NCBI GenBank assembly: GCA_036258795.1
Contig: DATACZ010000027.1
Coordinates: 1 to 35,411, forward strand
Direction: 5' to 3'
From: DATACZ01 sp036258795
GTDB taxonomy: Bacteria > Actinomycetota > CADDZG01 > JAHWKV01
DNA length: 35,411 nucleotides
Shown here piece after piece: positions 27,371-35,307 of the stretch; positions within the stretch are counted from its first letter, which is position 1; each line of letters starts with the position of its first letter. The notes below the pieces were generated by a model. That model was not told the origin of the DNA and ran no database searches. It saw nothing but the letters and a program-made list of their open reading frames with translations. Made by a program: the position numbers and the translations under genes.

Positions 27371-28654
27371 GTGAACAATTTGACCATCGAGGGTGGGAAC
27401 CGGCTGGAGGGCCAGGTTCAGGTCTCAGGCGCCAAGAACTCCGCACTGAAGCTGATGGCCGCGTCCCTGCTATCCAGAGGGCAGACGGTGCTCTACAACG
27501 TTCCTAAGATCAGCGATGTCCTCACCATGATCGAGGTGCTGGAACGGCTGGGAGCCACAGTTACCTTTGAAGAGGACGTTGTGTCCATCGACACCTCCGG
27601 TGAGATCGGAACTGAAGCCCCCTACGATCTGGTGCGCCGGATGCGGGCGTCGATAAACGTCCTGGGCCCCCTGCTGGCCCGCTGCGGCCATGCCCGGGTG
27701 GCCATGCCGGGAGGCTGCAACATCGGGAACCGCACCATCGACCTTCATGAGGCCACCCTCAACCAGCTTGGTGTCACTTTCACGTTCGACCACGGGTATC
27801 TGGAGGGCATCGCGCCCCGCTTGAAGGGGCGGAGGGTAGTCCTCGAGTTCCCGAGCAGGGGGGCAACCGAGAATCTTTTGACTGCCGCGGTTCTGGCCGA
27901 GGGGGATACGGTCATTGAAAATGCCGCCCGCGAACCAGACATCGTGTGTCTGGCCAACCTGCTGAACGCAATGGGGGGCCGAGTCTGGGGTGCGGGCACG
28001 TCCACGATCGAGGTGACCGGGGTTGATTCGCTCTCCTCCGCTTCTCACCGCGTCGCACCCGACCCGATTGAAGCCGGCACCTATGCACTCGCCGTCCTGG
28101 CCACCGGAGGGCAGGCCGAGCTCGTTGGGGCCCGGGTCTCGGACATGGAGATCTTCCTCGACAAGCTGGCTCAGTCGGGCGCCACATGGGCCGCTACTGA
28201 GTCGGGCATCCACGTCACCATCGACCGCAGGCCGCGTGCCATAGACTTTGCGACTCTTCCCTATCCAGGCTTTCCCACCGATCTTCAGCCTCAGATGATG
28301 GCCTACCTTTCCATTGCCGAGGGGACAAGCATCGTCACAGAGAACGTCTTCGAGTCTCGATTCCTGCATGCTGGAGAGCTTGGAAGGATGGGGGCTGATA
28401 TCCGGATCGAGGGCCACTACGCGGTGGTAAAAGGCGTAAGCGGCCTACAGGGGGCTCCTGTCAGCGCTCCTGACCTACGGGGCGGTGCTGCCCTGGTGGT
28501 GGCCGCGCTTGCAGCAGAGGGCCAAACCCAGATCCAGGACTTTGCCCACGTGGAACGGGGTTATGCGGATATGCCCGAAAAGCTCCGGAGACTTGGCGCC
28601 AGCGTGGAAGGCCGGAGCACCGTAGGCCGCCGCCGGTTCTCTCCTCACTTCTAA
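27371..28654 (+). CDS. murA: UDP-N-acetylglucosamine 1-carboxyvinyltransferase
   Basis: First committed step of peptidoglycan synthesis; transfers enolpyruvyl from PEP to UDP-GlcNAc. 427 aa. The NGNRLEG-like start (IEGGNRLEGQVQVSGAKNSALKLMAA) carries the catalytic Lys-Asn. Cys116 (MPGGCNIGNRTIDLHEATLNQLG) is the fosfomycin-reactive Cys, so sensitivity is expected, unlike mycobacteria, where it is Asp. The C-terminal DLRGGAALVVAALAAEGQT is typical. Position after atpC is the actinobacterial order. Confidence 0.96.
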   Translation: MNNLTIEGGNRLEGQVQVSGAKNSALKLMAASLLSRGQTVLYNVPKISDVLTMIEVLERLGATVTFEEDVVSIDTSGEIGTEAPYDLVRRMRASINVLGPLLARCGHARVAMPGGCNIGNRTIDLHEATLNQLGVTFTFDHGYLEGIAPRLKGRRVVLEFPSRGATENLLTAAVLAEGDTVIENAAREPDIVCLANLLNAMGGRVWGAGTSTIEVTGVDSLSSASHRVAPDPIEAGTYALAVLATGGQAELVGARVSDMEIFLDKLAQSGATWAATESGIHVTIDRRPRAIDFATLPYPGFPTDLQPQMMAYLSIAEGTSIVTENVFESRFLHAGELGRMGADIRIEGHYAVVKGVSGLQGAPVSAPDLRGGAALVVAALAAEGQTQIQDFAHVERGYADMPEKLRRLGASVEGRSTVGRRRFSPHF

Positions 28655-28662
28655 CGTCTAGG

Positions 28663-29601
28663 ATTTTTCACCGCCCGACCCTTGCAGCGGCGCTGGCGGC
28701 GCTGCTCCTTACCACGGCGTGCTCAAGTAGCGTGTCTGTGGCCGGGCGGGTGCTCGATGCCCGAACCCGAAGGCCCGTTGTCGGTGCGGAGGTGAGGGCC
28801 TCGGGCCTTAGAGCCCTAAGCGCAGAGGATGGACGTTTCAGGCTGGGGGAAGTCGAGCCGGACGGCATGGTCGTCGTCAGTGCTCCCAGATACCGGACGA
28901 AACGCTTACGACCCTCGGAGAGCCTCCTCGTACAGCTCGAGCAGCTCGAAGCCGTGGTAGAGGTGACGAGTGGCCTGACTGGCGAGGTGCTCTCTGCCCG
29001 AGTTGAAGGCCCCTTCCTGGTGGAACAAACGAACGGCGGGGCCATCAGGATATTCGGAGCCGGGCCGGGCGATGCCGTGCGGGTCGGTGCCTTTGCCCAC
29101 GAAACGCAGGAAGTTAGTATCGATCGGGATGGACGGGCCAAGGCGGTTCTGCAGCCGGTCCGGGTTGATCCCGCATCGGTGTTCTCGTTGCTTCGCGGCT
29201 TCATTATCGGAGACGTCCCGCCGGAGCTGGCAGGGGTTCAGGCGCAGTTAGAGGCCCGAATTCGTGCTGATCCGCGGGAGTTTGCGGGGGCTAACCCGGC
29301 CACCGCGGTGCGGTTGCTGGGGCAGGGCACCAACGGCGCCGTGGTCATGGCTGTGGCGGTCGAGCCTTCATTCATGGGCCGGCCTCAGGTCCTGGCGAAT
29401 TTCGCCCAGAGTCTGGCTACCGGCACACGTTCGGCCGCAGAACAACGACTTCTTGATGGACAGATTGTCTATACCGGGGACTCGCAGGGAGGGTTCGAGT
29501 GGCTAGCCTTCAACAGATACAGCGTCTTCCTGGCTATTTTTGGGACCGACGACCTGTTTGTGGAGGGCGTTGCAAAGGCCATCATGGCGCAGCTCAGATA
29601 A
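28663..29601 (+). CDS. Probable lipoprotein with a carboxypeptidase-regulatory-like domain, start unresolved
   Basis: Not recognised beyond its first domain. Residues about 25-85 (VAGRVLDARTRRPVVGAEVRASG...AEDGRFRLGEV) look like a CarboxypepD_reg-type beta-sandwich, common in exported proteins. The remainder has a mixed alpha/beta composition with no known motif (ARIRADPREFAGANPATAVRLLG is predicted helical). The first standard start is GTG at 28732, but the frame upstream encodes FHRPTLAAALAALLLTTAC, a good lipoprotein signal with a TTAC-S lipobox. ATT at 28663 is the only sensible start for it (20 residues to the Cys). It follows murA by 8 bp and is likely cotranscribed. Confidence 0.6.
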   Translation: MFHRPTLAAALAALLLTTACSSSVSVAGRVLDARTRRPVVGAEVRASGLRALSAEDGRFRLGEVEPDGMVVVSAPRYRTKRLRPSESLLVQLEQLEAVVEVTSGLTGEVLSARVEGPFLVEQTNGGAIRIFGAGPGDAVRVGAFAHETQEVSIDRDGRAKAVLQPVRVDPASVFSLLRGFIIGDVPPELAGVQAQLEARIRADPREFAGANPATAVRLLGQGTNGAVVMAVAVEPSFMGRPQVLANFAQSLATGTRSAAEQRLLDGQIVYTGDSQGGFEWLAFNRYSVFLAIFGTDDLFVEGVAKAIMAQLR

Positions 29602-29616
29602 AGGGATACGCCGCAT

Positions 29617-29964
29617 CTAAAGTCCCTTGCGAATGATTCGATAAACGTAGAGCCCGGCGATAGCCGCCACAACAATTGAGACTAGGGCCAGCGTCCTCAC
29701 CATCCCGGGATCGAGCCGGCCAGCTCTTCCGGTGCGGGTGTCTCCGGGACTTGGCGGTGTCGCGGGGGCCTCCGATGGGGCTGCCGTGGCTGCAGCAGTT
29801 GGCGAGCCCGCCGTCGCAGTCAGATCTGCCTCAGCCGGCGGCAAAGACACCGCAGGTCTGCTCTGAGCCCAGCTCCCAGCTGACGACAGGCCCTGGGCCA
29901 GAATCGTAATGGACAGAAGCGCCAACGTGGTTGTCACCCAACGCCACAGCTGATCAAAAAGCAC
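29617..29964 (-). CDS. Hypothetical small membrane-anchored protein
   Basis: 115 aa, not recognised. It has a hydrophobic N-terminus (WVTTTLALLSITILAQGL, signal or anchor, possible cleavage near SWA-QS), an Ala/Pro/Thr/Ser-rich linker (about residues 36-80) and a C-terminal membrane helix (VRTLALVSIVVAAIAGLYVY) with a basic end RIIRKGL. This would place a flexible linker outside the membrane with both ends anchored or the N-end cleaved. The GTG start has TACAGT 9 nt upstream, nearly leaderless. It is convergent with the lipoprotein gene and divergent from the MBL gene. Confidence 0.6.
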   Translation of the reverse strand: MLFDQLWRWVTTTLALLSITILAQGLSSAGSWAQSRPAVSLPPAEADLTATAGSPTAAATAAPSEAPATPPSPGDTRTGRAGRLDPGMVRTLALVSIVVAAIAGLYVYRIIRKGL

Positions 29965-30025
29965 GGGATATCGACTGTACCGGACAGGTGCTCGAGACGG
30001 TGGCAGCGGGCTCCGTCTTTTGAGC

Positions 30026-30031
30026 TATCCT
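30026..30031 (+). promoter_or_regulatory. -10 element, leaderless layout (MBL gene)
   Basis: TATCCT (TANNNT), then 7 nt (GACCAGA), then the ATG at 30039. No Shine-Dalgarno. A leaderless transcript is likely. Confidence 0.45.
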
Positions 30032-30038
30032 GACCAGA

Positions 30039-31022
30039 ATGCGGGCAGAGGTGAACCTACCGGTAGAGACGGTTCCGCTTCCCACTCCGTACGGGGTAGG
30101 ACCGGTGAATGCGTTTGTCATCGTAGCCGAGCCGATCACGATGATTGACGCTGGTGTCAACACAGTCGACGCTGAGAATGCGCTAAAACTTGGCTTCGCA
30201 GCCAAAGGCCTCTTCATAGAGTCGGTGGAGAGGATCCTCATCACCCATGGACATCCGGACCACTACGGGCTCGTGCCTCTTATCTGCAACGGATCGCAGA
30301 CCGCCCAGGCTTTCATGGGTGAGCGGGAAGTTGAGCGGATCACGGACGACAGGCTTATCTGGGAATGCGGGCGGCGACTCATGGAGGCCGGCTTCCCGGA
30401 CCCGCTCCTCAAGGACGTGGCTAGGCTGGAGCGGCAGGTTCACCGAGTTCATCAGGTCGCACAGCTGGAATGTCTGCCCATCAACTCGGGAGAGGTGTTC
30501 GAGTTCAGGGACTTCCAGCTCGAGGCGATCTCCCTTCCCGGGCATACCGAAGGCCACCTCGGGTATTTGGAGCCAGAGCGGAGAGTCCTGTTTGCCGGTG
30601 ACACCCTGCTTCCTCATGCCAGCCCCAACGCCCTGCTAGAGCCGACCCTGGAGCCGGAGGGGGACTGGCCGAGCCGGCGGCGACATAGCCTGAAGGACTA
30701 CCTGGAGACCTTAGACCGCTTGCAGTCCCTGGACCTGACTATCGTCTACCCGGGCCACGGACCGGTGATCACCAGTCCCTCGGAGACCATTTCCTACATG
30801 CGTGAGCACCACGCCCGCAGGCTCGACGTTGTGTGGGACTGTCTCACCAAGGACGGCAGGAGTGCTTACGAGGTTTGCGCCGCCCTGTATCCCAACATGG
30901 AGAGCTACGACCGCTTCCTAGCCGTATGCGAGGTCATTGCTCACCTGGACCTTCTCGTGGACCAGGAGCGGGCGTGCAACGAGATCAGAGACGACGGAGT
31001 GGAGTACTTCTTCATAACCTGA
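30039..31022 (+). CDS. MBL-fold metallo-hydrolase (LACTB2-like)
   Basis: 327 aa. The metal-binding motif is His70-x-His72-x-Asp74-His75 (ITHGHPDHYG); a further His in LPGHTEGHLGYL and the Asp in FAGDTLLP complete a di-metal site. GHGPVI near residue 240 is the last ligand. The C-terminal ~80 residues (HHARRLDVVWDCL...AVCEVIAHLDLLVDQ) resemble the winged-helix tail of LACTB2-type hydrolases. The substrate is unknown; relatives include thioesterases, glyoxalase II-like enzymes and nucleases. It stands alone, 48 bp before the desulfurase. Confidence 0.88.
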   Translation: MRAEVNLPVETVPLPTPYGVGPVNAFVIVAEPITMIDAGVNTVDAENALKLGFAAKGLFIESVERILITHGHPDHYGLVPLICNGSQTAQAFMGEREVERITDDRLIWECGRRLMEAGFPDPLLKDVARLERQVHRVHQVAQLECLPINSGEVFEFRDFQLEAISLPGHTEGHLGYLEPERRVLFAGDTLLPHASPNALLEPTLEPEGDWPSRRRHSLKDYLETLDRLQSLDLTIVYPGHGPVITSPSETISYMREHHARRLDVVWDCLTKDGRSAYEVCAALYPNMESYDRFLAVCEVIAHLDLLVDQERACNEIRDDGVEYFFIT

Positions 31023-31070
31023 GCGCCCGGCTGAGAGTGTAGAAGCCAACAGCTTTATCATGAGAAATCC

Positions 31071-32234
31071 ATGATCTATCTCGACTACGCGGCCACGACC
31101 CCCATCCTGGAAGAGGTCCTCCAGGAGATGCTGCCCTACCAGAGGCAGTTCTTCGGCAACCCCTCAAGCGTTTACGCTGCCGGCCGGGAGGCCAAGAAGG
31201 GGCTCGAAGAGGCCCGTGAGCGAGTCGCCGGAGCCATTGGCGCTCTTCCTTCGGAGATCATCTTCACCTCCGGCGGAACCGAGGCCGACAACATGGCTCT
31301 CAAGGGCGCGGCATTCAGCCACAGAAGCCGCGGCAATCACATCGTGACAACCTCCATCGAGCATCACGCCGTGCTGCACACTGCCGAGTGGCTGGAAAAG
31401 CAGGGGTTCCGGGTCACGTTCCTGCCTGTCAGCCGCGACGGAGTTGTCGATCTCGACGCCCTTTCCGCCTCCCTCTCATCGGAGACGGTGCTGGTCTCGG
31501 TGATGCTGGCCAACAACGAGGTAGGGTCCATCCAGCCGCTGTCCCAGGTAAGCAAGATCGTGAGGGAGCGCTGCCGGGCCGTGCTGCACACCGACGCGGT
31601 GCAGGGCCTCGGGAAGATTCCCATCGACCTCGGCAAGCTCGGATTCGATATGGCGTCCTTCGCAGCTCACAAGCTGGGTGGGCCTAAGGGCGTAGGTGCG
31701 CTGTGGGTTCGCCACAAGACTGTCATCGAGCCCATCTCCCATGGTGGCGGACAGGAGCGTGGGATGAGAAGCGGTACTCCTAACGTGGCGGGTGTCGTCG
31801 GCTTCGGTAAGGCAGCAGAAATCGCGCAGCGGGAGGTCGAAGGTGAGGCTGCACGACTCGGATCTCTCCGAGACCGGCTGCAGGCAGCCATCTTGAGCTC
31901 GATTGCCGAAGTTGAGGTGAACGCGTCGGGTGCCCCGCGCCTGCCGGGCACTCTCAGCATGTGCATCAAGGGTGTGGAGGGCGAGTCGCTCCTTTTGATG
32001 CTGGACTCCAAGGGAGTCGCCGCGTCCAGTGGCTCGGCATGTGCCTCGGGATCGCTTGATCCTTCGCATGTGCTCATGGCTATGGGCATCCCGCCGGAGA
32101 TGGCTCACGGCTCCCTGCGCTTCTCGCTGGGACGGAGCTCGGCCGCCACCGACGTAGATAAGGCCGTCGAGGTTCTGACCCAGGTGGTTGGCCGGCTCCG
32201 GTCTATTGCGCCGATCACGGTGGGAAGCGGCTGA
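31071..32234 (+). CDS. Cysteine desulfurase (IscS/NifS type, group I)
   Basis: 387 aa PLP enzyme. MIYLDYAATTPILEEVL is the family start; HTDAVQGLGKIPIDL holds the PLP-contact Asp; the PLP Lys is in SFAAHKLGGPKG (about residue 199); the catalytic Cys324 is in SSGSACASGS, the long flexible loop of group I. It overlaps mnmA (TGATG), so its sulfur very likely goes to tRNA 2-thiouridine synthesis. It is a second desulfurase besides SufS at 10508-11749, with a different loop type. The upstream TATCAT is 9 nt before the ATG. Confidence 0.95.
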   Translation: MIYLDYAATTPILEEVLQEMLPYQRQFFGNPSSVYAAGREAKKGLEEARERVAGAIGALPSEIIFTSGGTEADNMALKGAAFSHRSRGNHIVTTSIEHHAVLHTAEWLEKQGFRVTFLPVSRDGVVDLDALSASLSSETVLVSVMLANNEVGSIQPLSQVSKIVRERCRAVLHTDAVQGLGKIPIDLGKLGFDMASFAAHKLGGPKGVGALWVRHKTVIEPISHGGGQERGMRSGTPNVAGVVGFGKAAEIAQREVEGEAARLGSLRDRLQAAILSSIAEVEVNASGAPRLPGTLSMCIKGVEGESLLLMLDSKGVAASSGSACASGSLDPSHVLMAMGIPPEMAHGSLRFSLGRSSAATDVDKAVEVLTQVVGRLRSIAPITVGSG

Positions 32235-33295
32235 TGAGGCCCAAGGCCGTCGTGGCGATGTCGGGTGGGGTCGACTCCTCGGTGGCCGCCGCTCTCCTCA
32301 AGGATGCCGGCTACGACGTCATAGGCATAATGCTGAAGCTCTGGAAGGGGCGGGCGGCCAACAACGAAAGCGGCTGTTGCTCGGTCGATGCTGCCGAGGA
32401 TGCCCGCCGCGTGGCCCAGGTTCTGGACTTCCCCTTTTACGTCTTGAATTTTGCCGACGAGTTCGACAGGACGGTTGTCGGGGATTTCACGGCCGGGTAC
32501 GCGAGCGGACTGACGCCCAACCCCTGCGTGACATGTAACCGGACAATCAAGTTCCGGACTCTCCTGAGCCGAGCCCGGGCTTACGGGGCGGACCTGTTCG
32601 CCACGGGTCATTACGCGAGGGTTGAGGAGACCGCAGCCGGCTTTCGTCTCATGAGGGCGAACGACCGATCCAAGGATCAGAGCTACGTCCTTTACATGCT
32701 CGGTCAGGTTGAGCTTGCCATGACCCGCTTTCCCGTCGGGGAGTACTCCAAACCCGAGATCAGGGACATAGCTGCGTCCTTGGGCTTGAGAACGGCCGGC
32801 AAGCCCGATAGTCAGGACATTTGCTTCGTACCGAATGGCGACACTCACGCGTTCTTGAGGGAAAGGGTTCCTGCAGGATCGCAGCCTGGGCCGATTCTCA
32901 ATGCGGCCGGAGAGAGCCTCGGAACGCACCGAGGATACGCGCATTACACCCTGGGCCAGCGTAGGGGGTTGGGGTTAGGTACTGGACTGCCGCTTTATGT
33001 GAGGGAGATTAGGCCGTCGGACAACGTAGTCGTGGTTGCCGGTCGTGAACACATGAGCGTACGAACCATGCATCTGAGGGATGTCAGCTTCGTAAGGCCT
33101 CGAAAGCAGATGTTTCGGACCTCGGTGATAACCAGGTACCGGGGGGCGGAAGCGATGGCCACCGTCCAGACCGCGGAAGCCACCGCCCGGGTGGAGTTTG
33201 ACGAACCGCAGCCCCTGGCGGCGCCGGGCCAGAGTGCGGTCTTCTACGACGGCGATGAGGTTCTGGGAGGCGGGACTATTCTGAGCGCGGCTTGA
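32234..33295 (+). CDS. mnmA: tRNA-specific 2-thiouridylase
   Basis: Adds sulfur to wobble U34 of Lys, Glu and Gln tRNAs, using ATP. 353 aa. The PP-loop is MSGGVDSSVAAALL (about residue 10). The catalytic Cys pair is in LTPNPCVTCNRTIKF and KPDSQDICFVPNG; SKDQSYVLYML is the tRNA/ATP-interaction stretch. The C-terminal beta-barrel is present. Start ATG shares a base with the desulfurase stop; its own stop overlaps ligA by TTGA. This desulfurase-mnmA-ligA order occurs in other actinobacteria. Confidence 0.96.
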   Translation: MRPKAVVAMSGGVDSSVAAALLKDAGYDVIGIMLKLWKGRAANNESGCCSVDAAEDARRVAQVLDFPFYVLNFADEFDRTVVGDFTAGYASGLTPNPCVTCNRTIKFRTLLSRARAYGADLFATGHYARVEETAAGFRLMRANDRSKDQSYVLYMLGQVELAMTRFPVGEYSKPEIRDIAASLGLRTAGKPDSQDICFVPNGDTHAFLRERVPAGSQPGPILNAAGESLGTHRGYAHYTLGQRRGLGLGTGLPLYVREIRPSDNVVVVAGREHMSVRTMHLRDVSFVRPRKQMFRTSVITRYRGAEAMATVQTAEATARVEFDEPQPLAAPGQSAVFYDGDEVLGGGTILSAA

Positions 33296-35307
33296 GGAGC
33301 TCGACTCAGGACTCGAGGGCCCGCATACGACAGTTGCGGGACGCAATCAACTATCACACCCACCGGTACTACGTACTCGACGATCCGGAGATTGCCGATG
33401 CCGAGTACGACGCTTTGGTTCGAGAGCTCGCACAGCTCGAGGAGCTCCATCCTGATCTGATCACGGCCGACTCGCCTACTCAGCGGGTCGGACCGCCACC
33501 TTCCGAGCTTTTCGCTCCCATACACCACCTCAGCCCGATGTGGTCACTCGACAATGCCTTCAGCCTCGAGGAGCTGATGGCCTGGGGCAAGCGGGTAGAG
33601 CGCATCCTGGGGTCGGCAGCCAACTACTACTGTGAGCTGAAGGTCGACGGCCTGGCCGTCAACGTCGTGTACGAAGATGGCGTGCTCCGAAGCGCCGCCA
33701 CGAGGGGTGACGGGCGGGTCGGTGAGGACATCACCCCGAATGTGCGGTCAATCTCTTCCATTCCCCGCTCCTTGAGCCCGGGGGCTCCTCCGCTACTGGA
33801 GGTCCGAGGCGAGATATTCATGCCCGTCAAAGCGTTCGAGCAGCTCAACGAGCAGCTGGTTGCCAGCGGCATACGGCCGTTTGCCAATGCTCGGAACTCT
33901 GCCGCCGGCTCACTCCGACAAAAGGACCCCGCCGTAACTGCCAGCCGGAATCTTGGGATGGTGTGCCACACCGTTGGCCTCCTCAAGGGACGCCGTTTTC
34001 GTCAGCACTCCGAGCAGATGAAGTTCCTACAGGATTTGGGCCTGCCGGTCATGGGCCACGACCGGGCCTTTGAGGAGCTGGAGCAGGCCTTTGAGTTCTG
34101 CCGCCAGTGGGAGGATCGCCGGCACGACCTCGACTTCGAAGTCGACGGTGTGGTGGTGAAGGTCAATGATCTGGGCCACCGCGAGGAGCTCGGGTACACG
34201 TCTAAGAGCCCCCGGTGGGCGATTGCCTACAAGTTTCCTCCTGAGGAGAAGACCACCCTCCTTCGCGACATCACCGTCAACGTTGGCCGGACCGGGGCGG
34301 TCACTCCGTTTGCAATGCTGGAGCCGGTTCGGCTCTCGGGAGCCACGGTCTCACAGGCGACCCTGCACAACGCCGATGAGATAAAGCGCAAGGATATCCG
34401 GATCGGCGACACCGTCTTGGTCCGCCGGGCCGGTGAGGTGATCCCTCAGGTCGTTGCTCCCATTGTCTCCAAACGCACGGGGGCCGAGCGCGAATTTGAG
34501 ATGCCGACTCACTGCCCCGTGTGTAATACCGAGCTCGTGAGGGAGTTGGGTGAGGCGGTTTGGCGTTGTCCCAATGATCTATGCCCCTCTCGCGGCGTGG
34601 AGGAGATGTTTCACTTCGGGGGCAGGTCCGCCATGGACATCGAAGGGCTTGGATACAAGTCGGTGATCGCGCTCCGGGAGATGGGGTTCGTCAATGATCC
34701 GGGAGACCTCTACAGCTTGACCCGTGAGCAGCTTCTGCAGCTGCCGTTATTCGCCGACAAAAAGGCCGACCAGCTGCTCGCTTCCATCGAGCGTTCCAAG
34801 CAGGCGGGCTTGGCGAGGGTTCTCGTGGCCATAGGCATAAGGGACGTTGGCCCTCCCACTGCAAGGCTCCTTGCTGAGGAGTTTGGCTCACTCGATCGCA
34901 TTGCCGCTGCTTCGCAGGAGGAGCTGGAGGCAGTGGAGGGCATCGGCCCGGTGGTTGCCGCAAGGATCAAGGAGTTCTTCGACTCCCCTCGGAGCCAGGC
35001 CATCCTTGCCAAGCTCAAGCAGGCCGGAGTAAAGCTGGAGCAGGAAACCATCCAGATCCCGCCAGGCCCCCTATCGGGCAAGACGTTTGTGCTTACGGGA
35101 GGCCTCGAGCGTTGGAGTCGTGACGAGGCTGCAACCCTAATCGAGCAGGCGGGAGGGAAGATCGCCACATCCGTATCCAAGAAGACGGATTTCGTCGTGG
35201 TAGGCGAGAACCCCGGCTCGAAGCTCGCCCGCGCTCAGGCTCTCGGGATCAAGCTGCTCGATGAGCAGGGGCTGAGAGACCTTCTGGAAAGGCCCCCGCC
35301 GGTCTAG
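33292..35307 (+). CDS. ligA: NAD-dependent DNA ligase
   Basis: Seals nicks in DNA replication and repair. 671 aa, full length. Domain Ia (YHTHRYYVLDDPEIADAEYD) binds NMN. The adenylated Lys is Lys117 in CELKVDGLAVNVVYEDG. The OB fold follows, then a four-Cys zinc finger (CPVCNTEL...WRCPNDLCPS, about 405-430), helix-hairpin-helix repeats (VLVAIGIRDVGPPTARLLAEEFG, VEGIGPVVAARI) and a C-terminal BRCT domain (about 590-671, LSGKTFVLTGGLERWSRDEA). The TTG start overlaps the mnmA stop. Its TAG stop shares CTAG with the convergent gene. Confidence 0.96.
   Translation: MRSSTQDSRARIRQLRDAINYHTHRYYVLDDPEIADAEYDALVRELAQLEELHPDLITADSPTQRVGPPPSELFAPIHHLSPMWSLDNAFSLEELMAWGKRVERILGSAANYYCELKVDGLAVNVVYEDGVLRSAATRGDGRVGEDITPNVRSISSIPRSLSPGAPPLLEVRGEIFMPVKAFEQLNEQLVASGIRPFANARNSAAGSLRQKDPAVTASRNLGMVCHTVGLLKGRRFRQHSEQMKFLQDLGLPVMGHDRAFEELEQAFEFCRQWEDRRHDLDFEVDGVVVKVNDLGHREELGYTSKSPRWAIAYKFPPEEKTTLLRDITVNVGRTGAVTPFAMLEPVRLSGATVSQATLHNADEIKRKDIRIGDTVLVRRAGEVIPQVVAPIVSKRTGAEREFEMPTHCPVCNTELVRELGEAVWRCPNDLCPSRGVEEMFHFGGRSAMDIEGLGYKSVIALREMGFVNDPGDLYSLTREQLLQLPLFADKKADQLLASIERSKQAGLARVLVAIGIRDVGPPTARLLAEEFGSLDRIAAASQEELEAVEGIGPVVAARIKEFFDSPRSQAILAKLKQAGVKLEQETIQIPPGPLSGKTFVLTGGLERWSRDEAATLIEQAGGKIATSVSKKTDFVVVGENPGSKLARAQALGIKLLDEQGLRDLLERPPPV

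Noticed and set aside
27470..28417. 315-codon open frame antisense to murA
   Set aside because: GC-driven shadow of murA with no family features.
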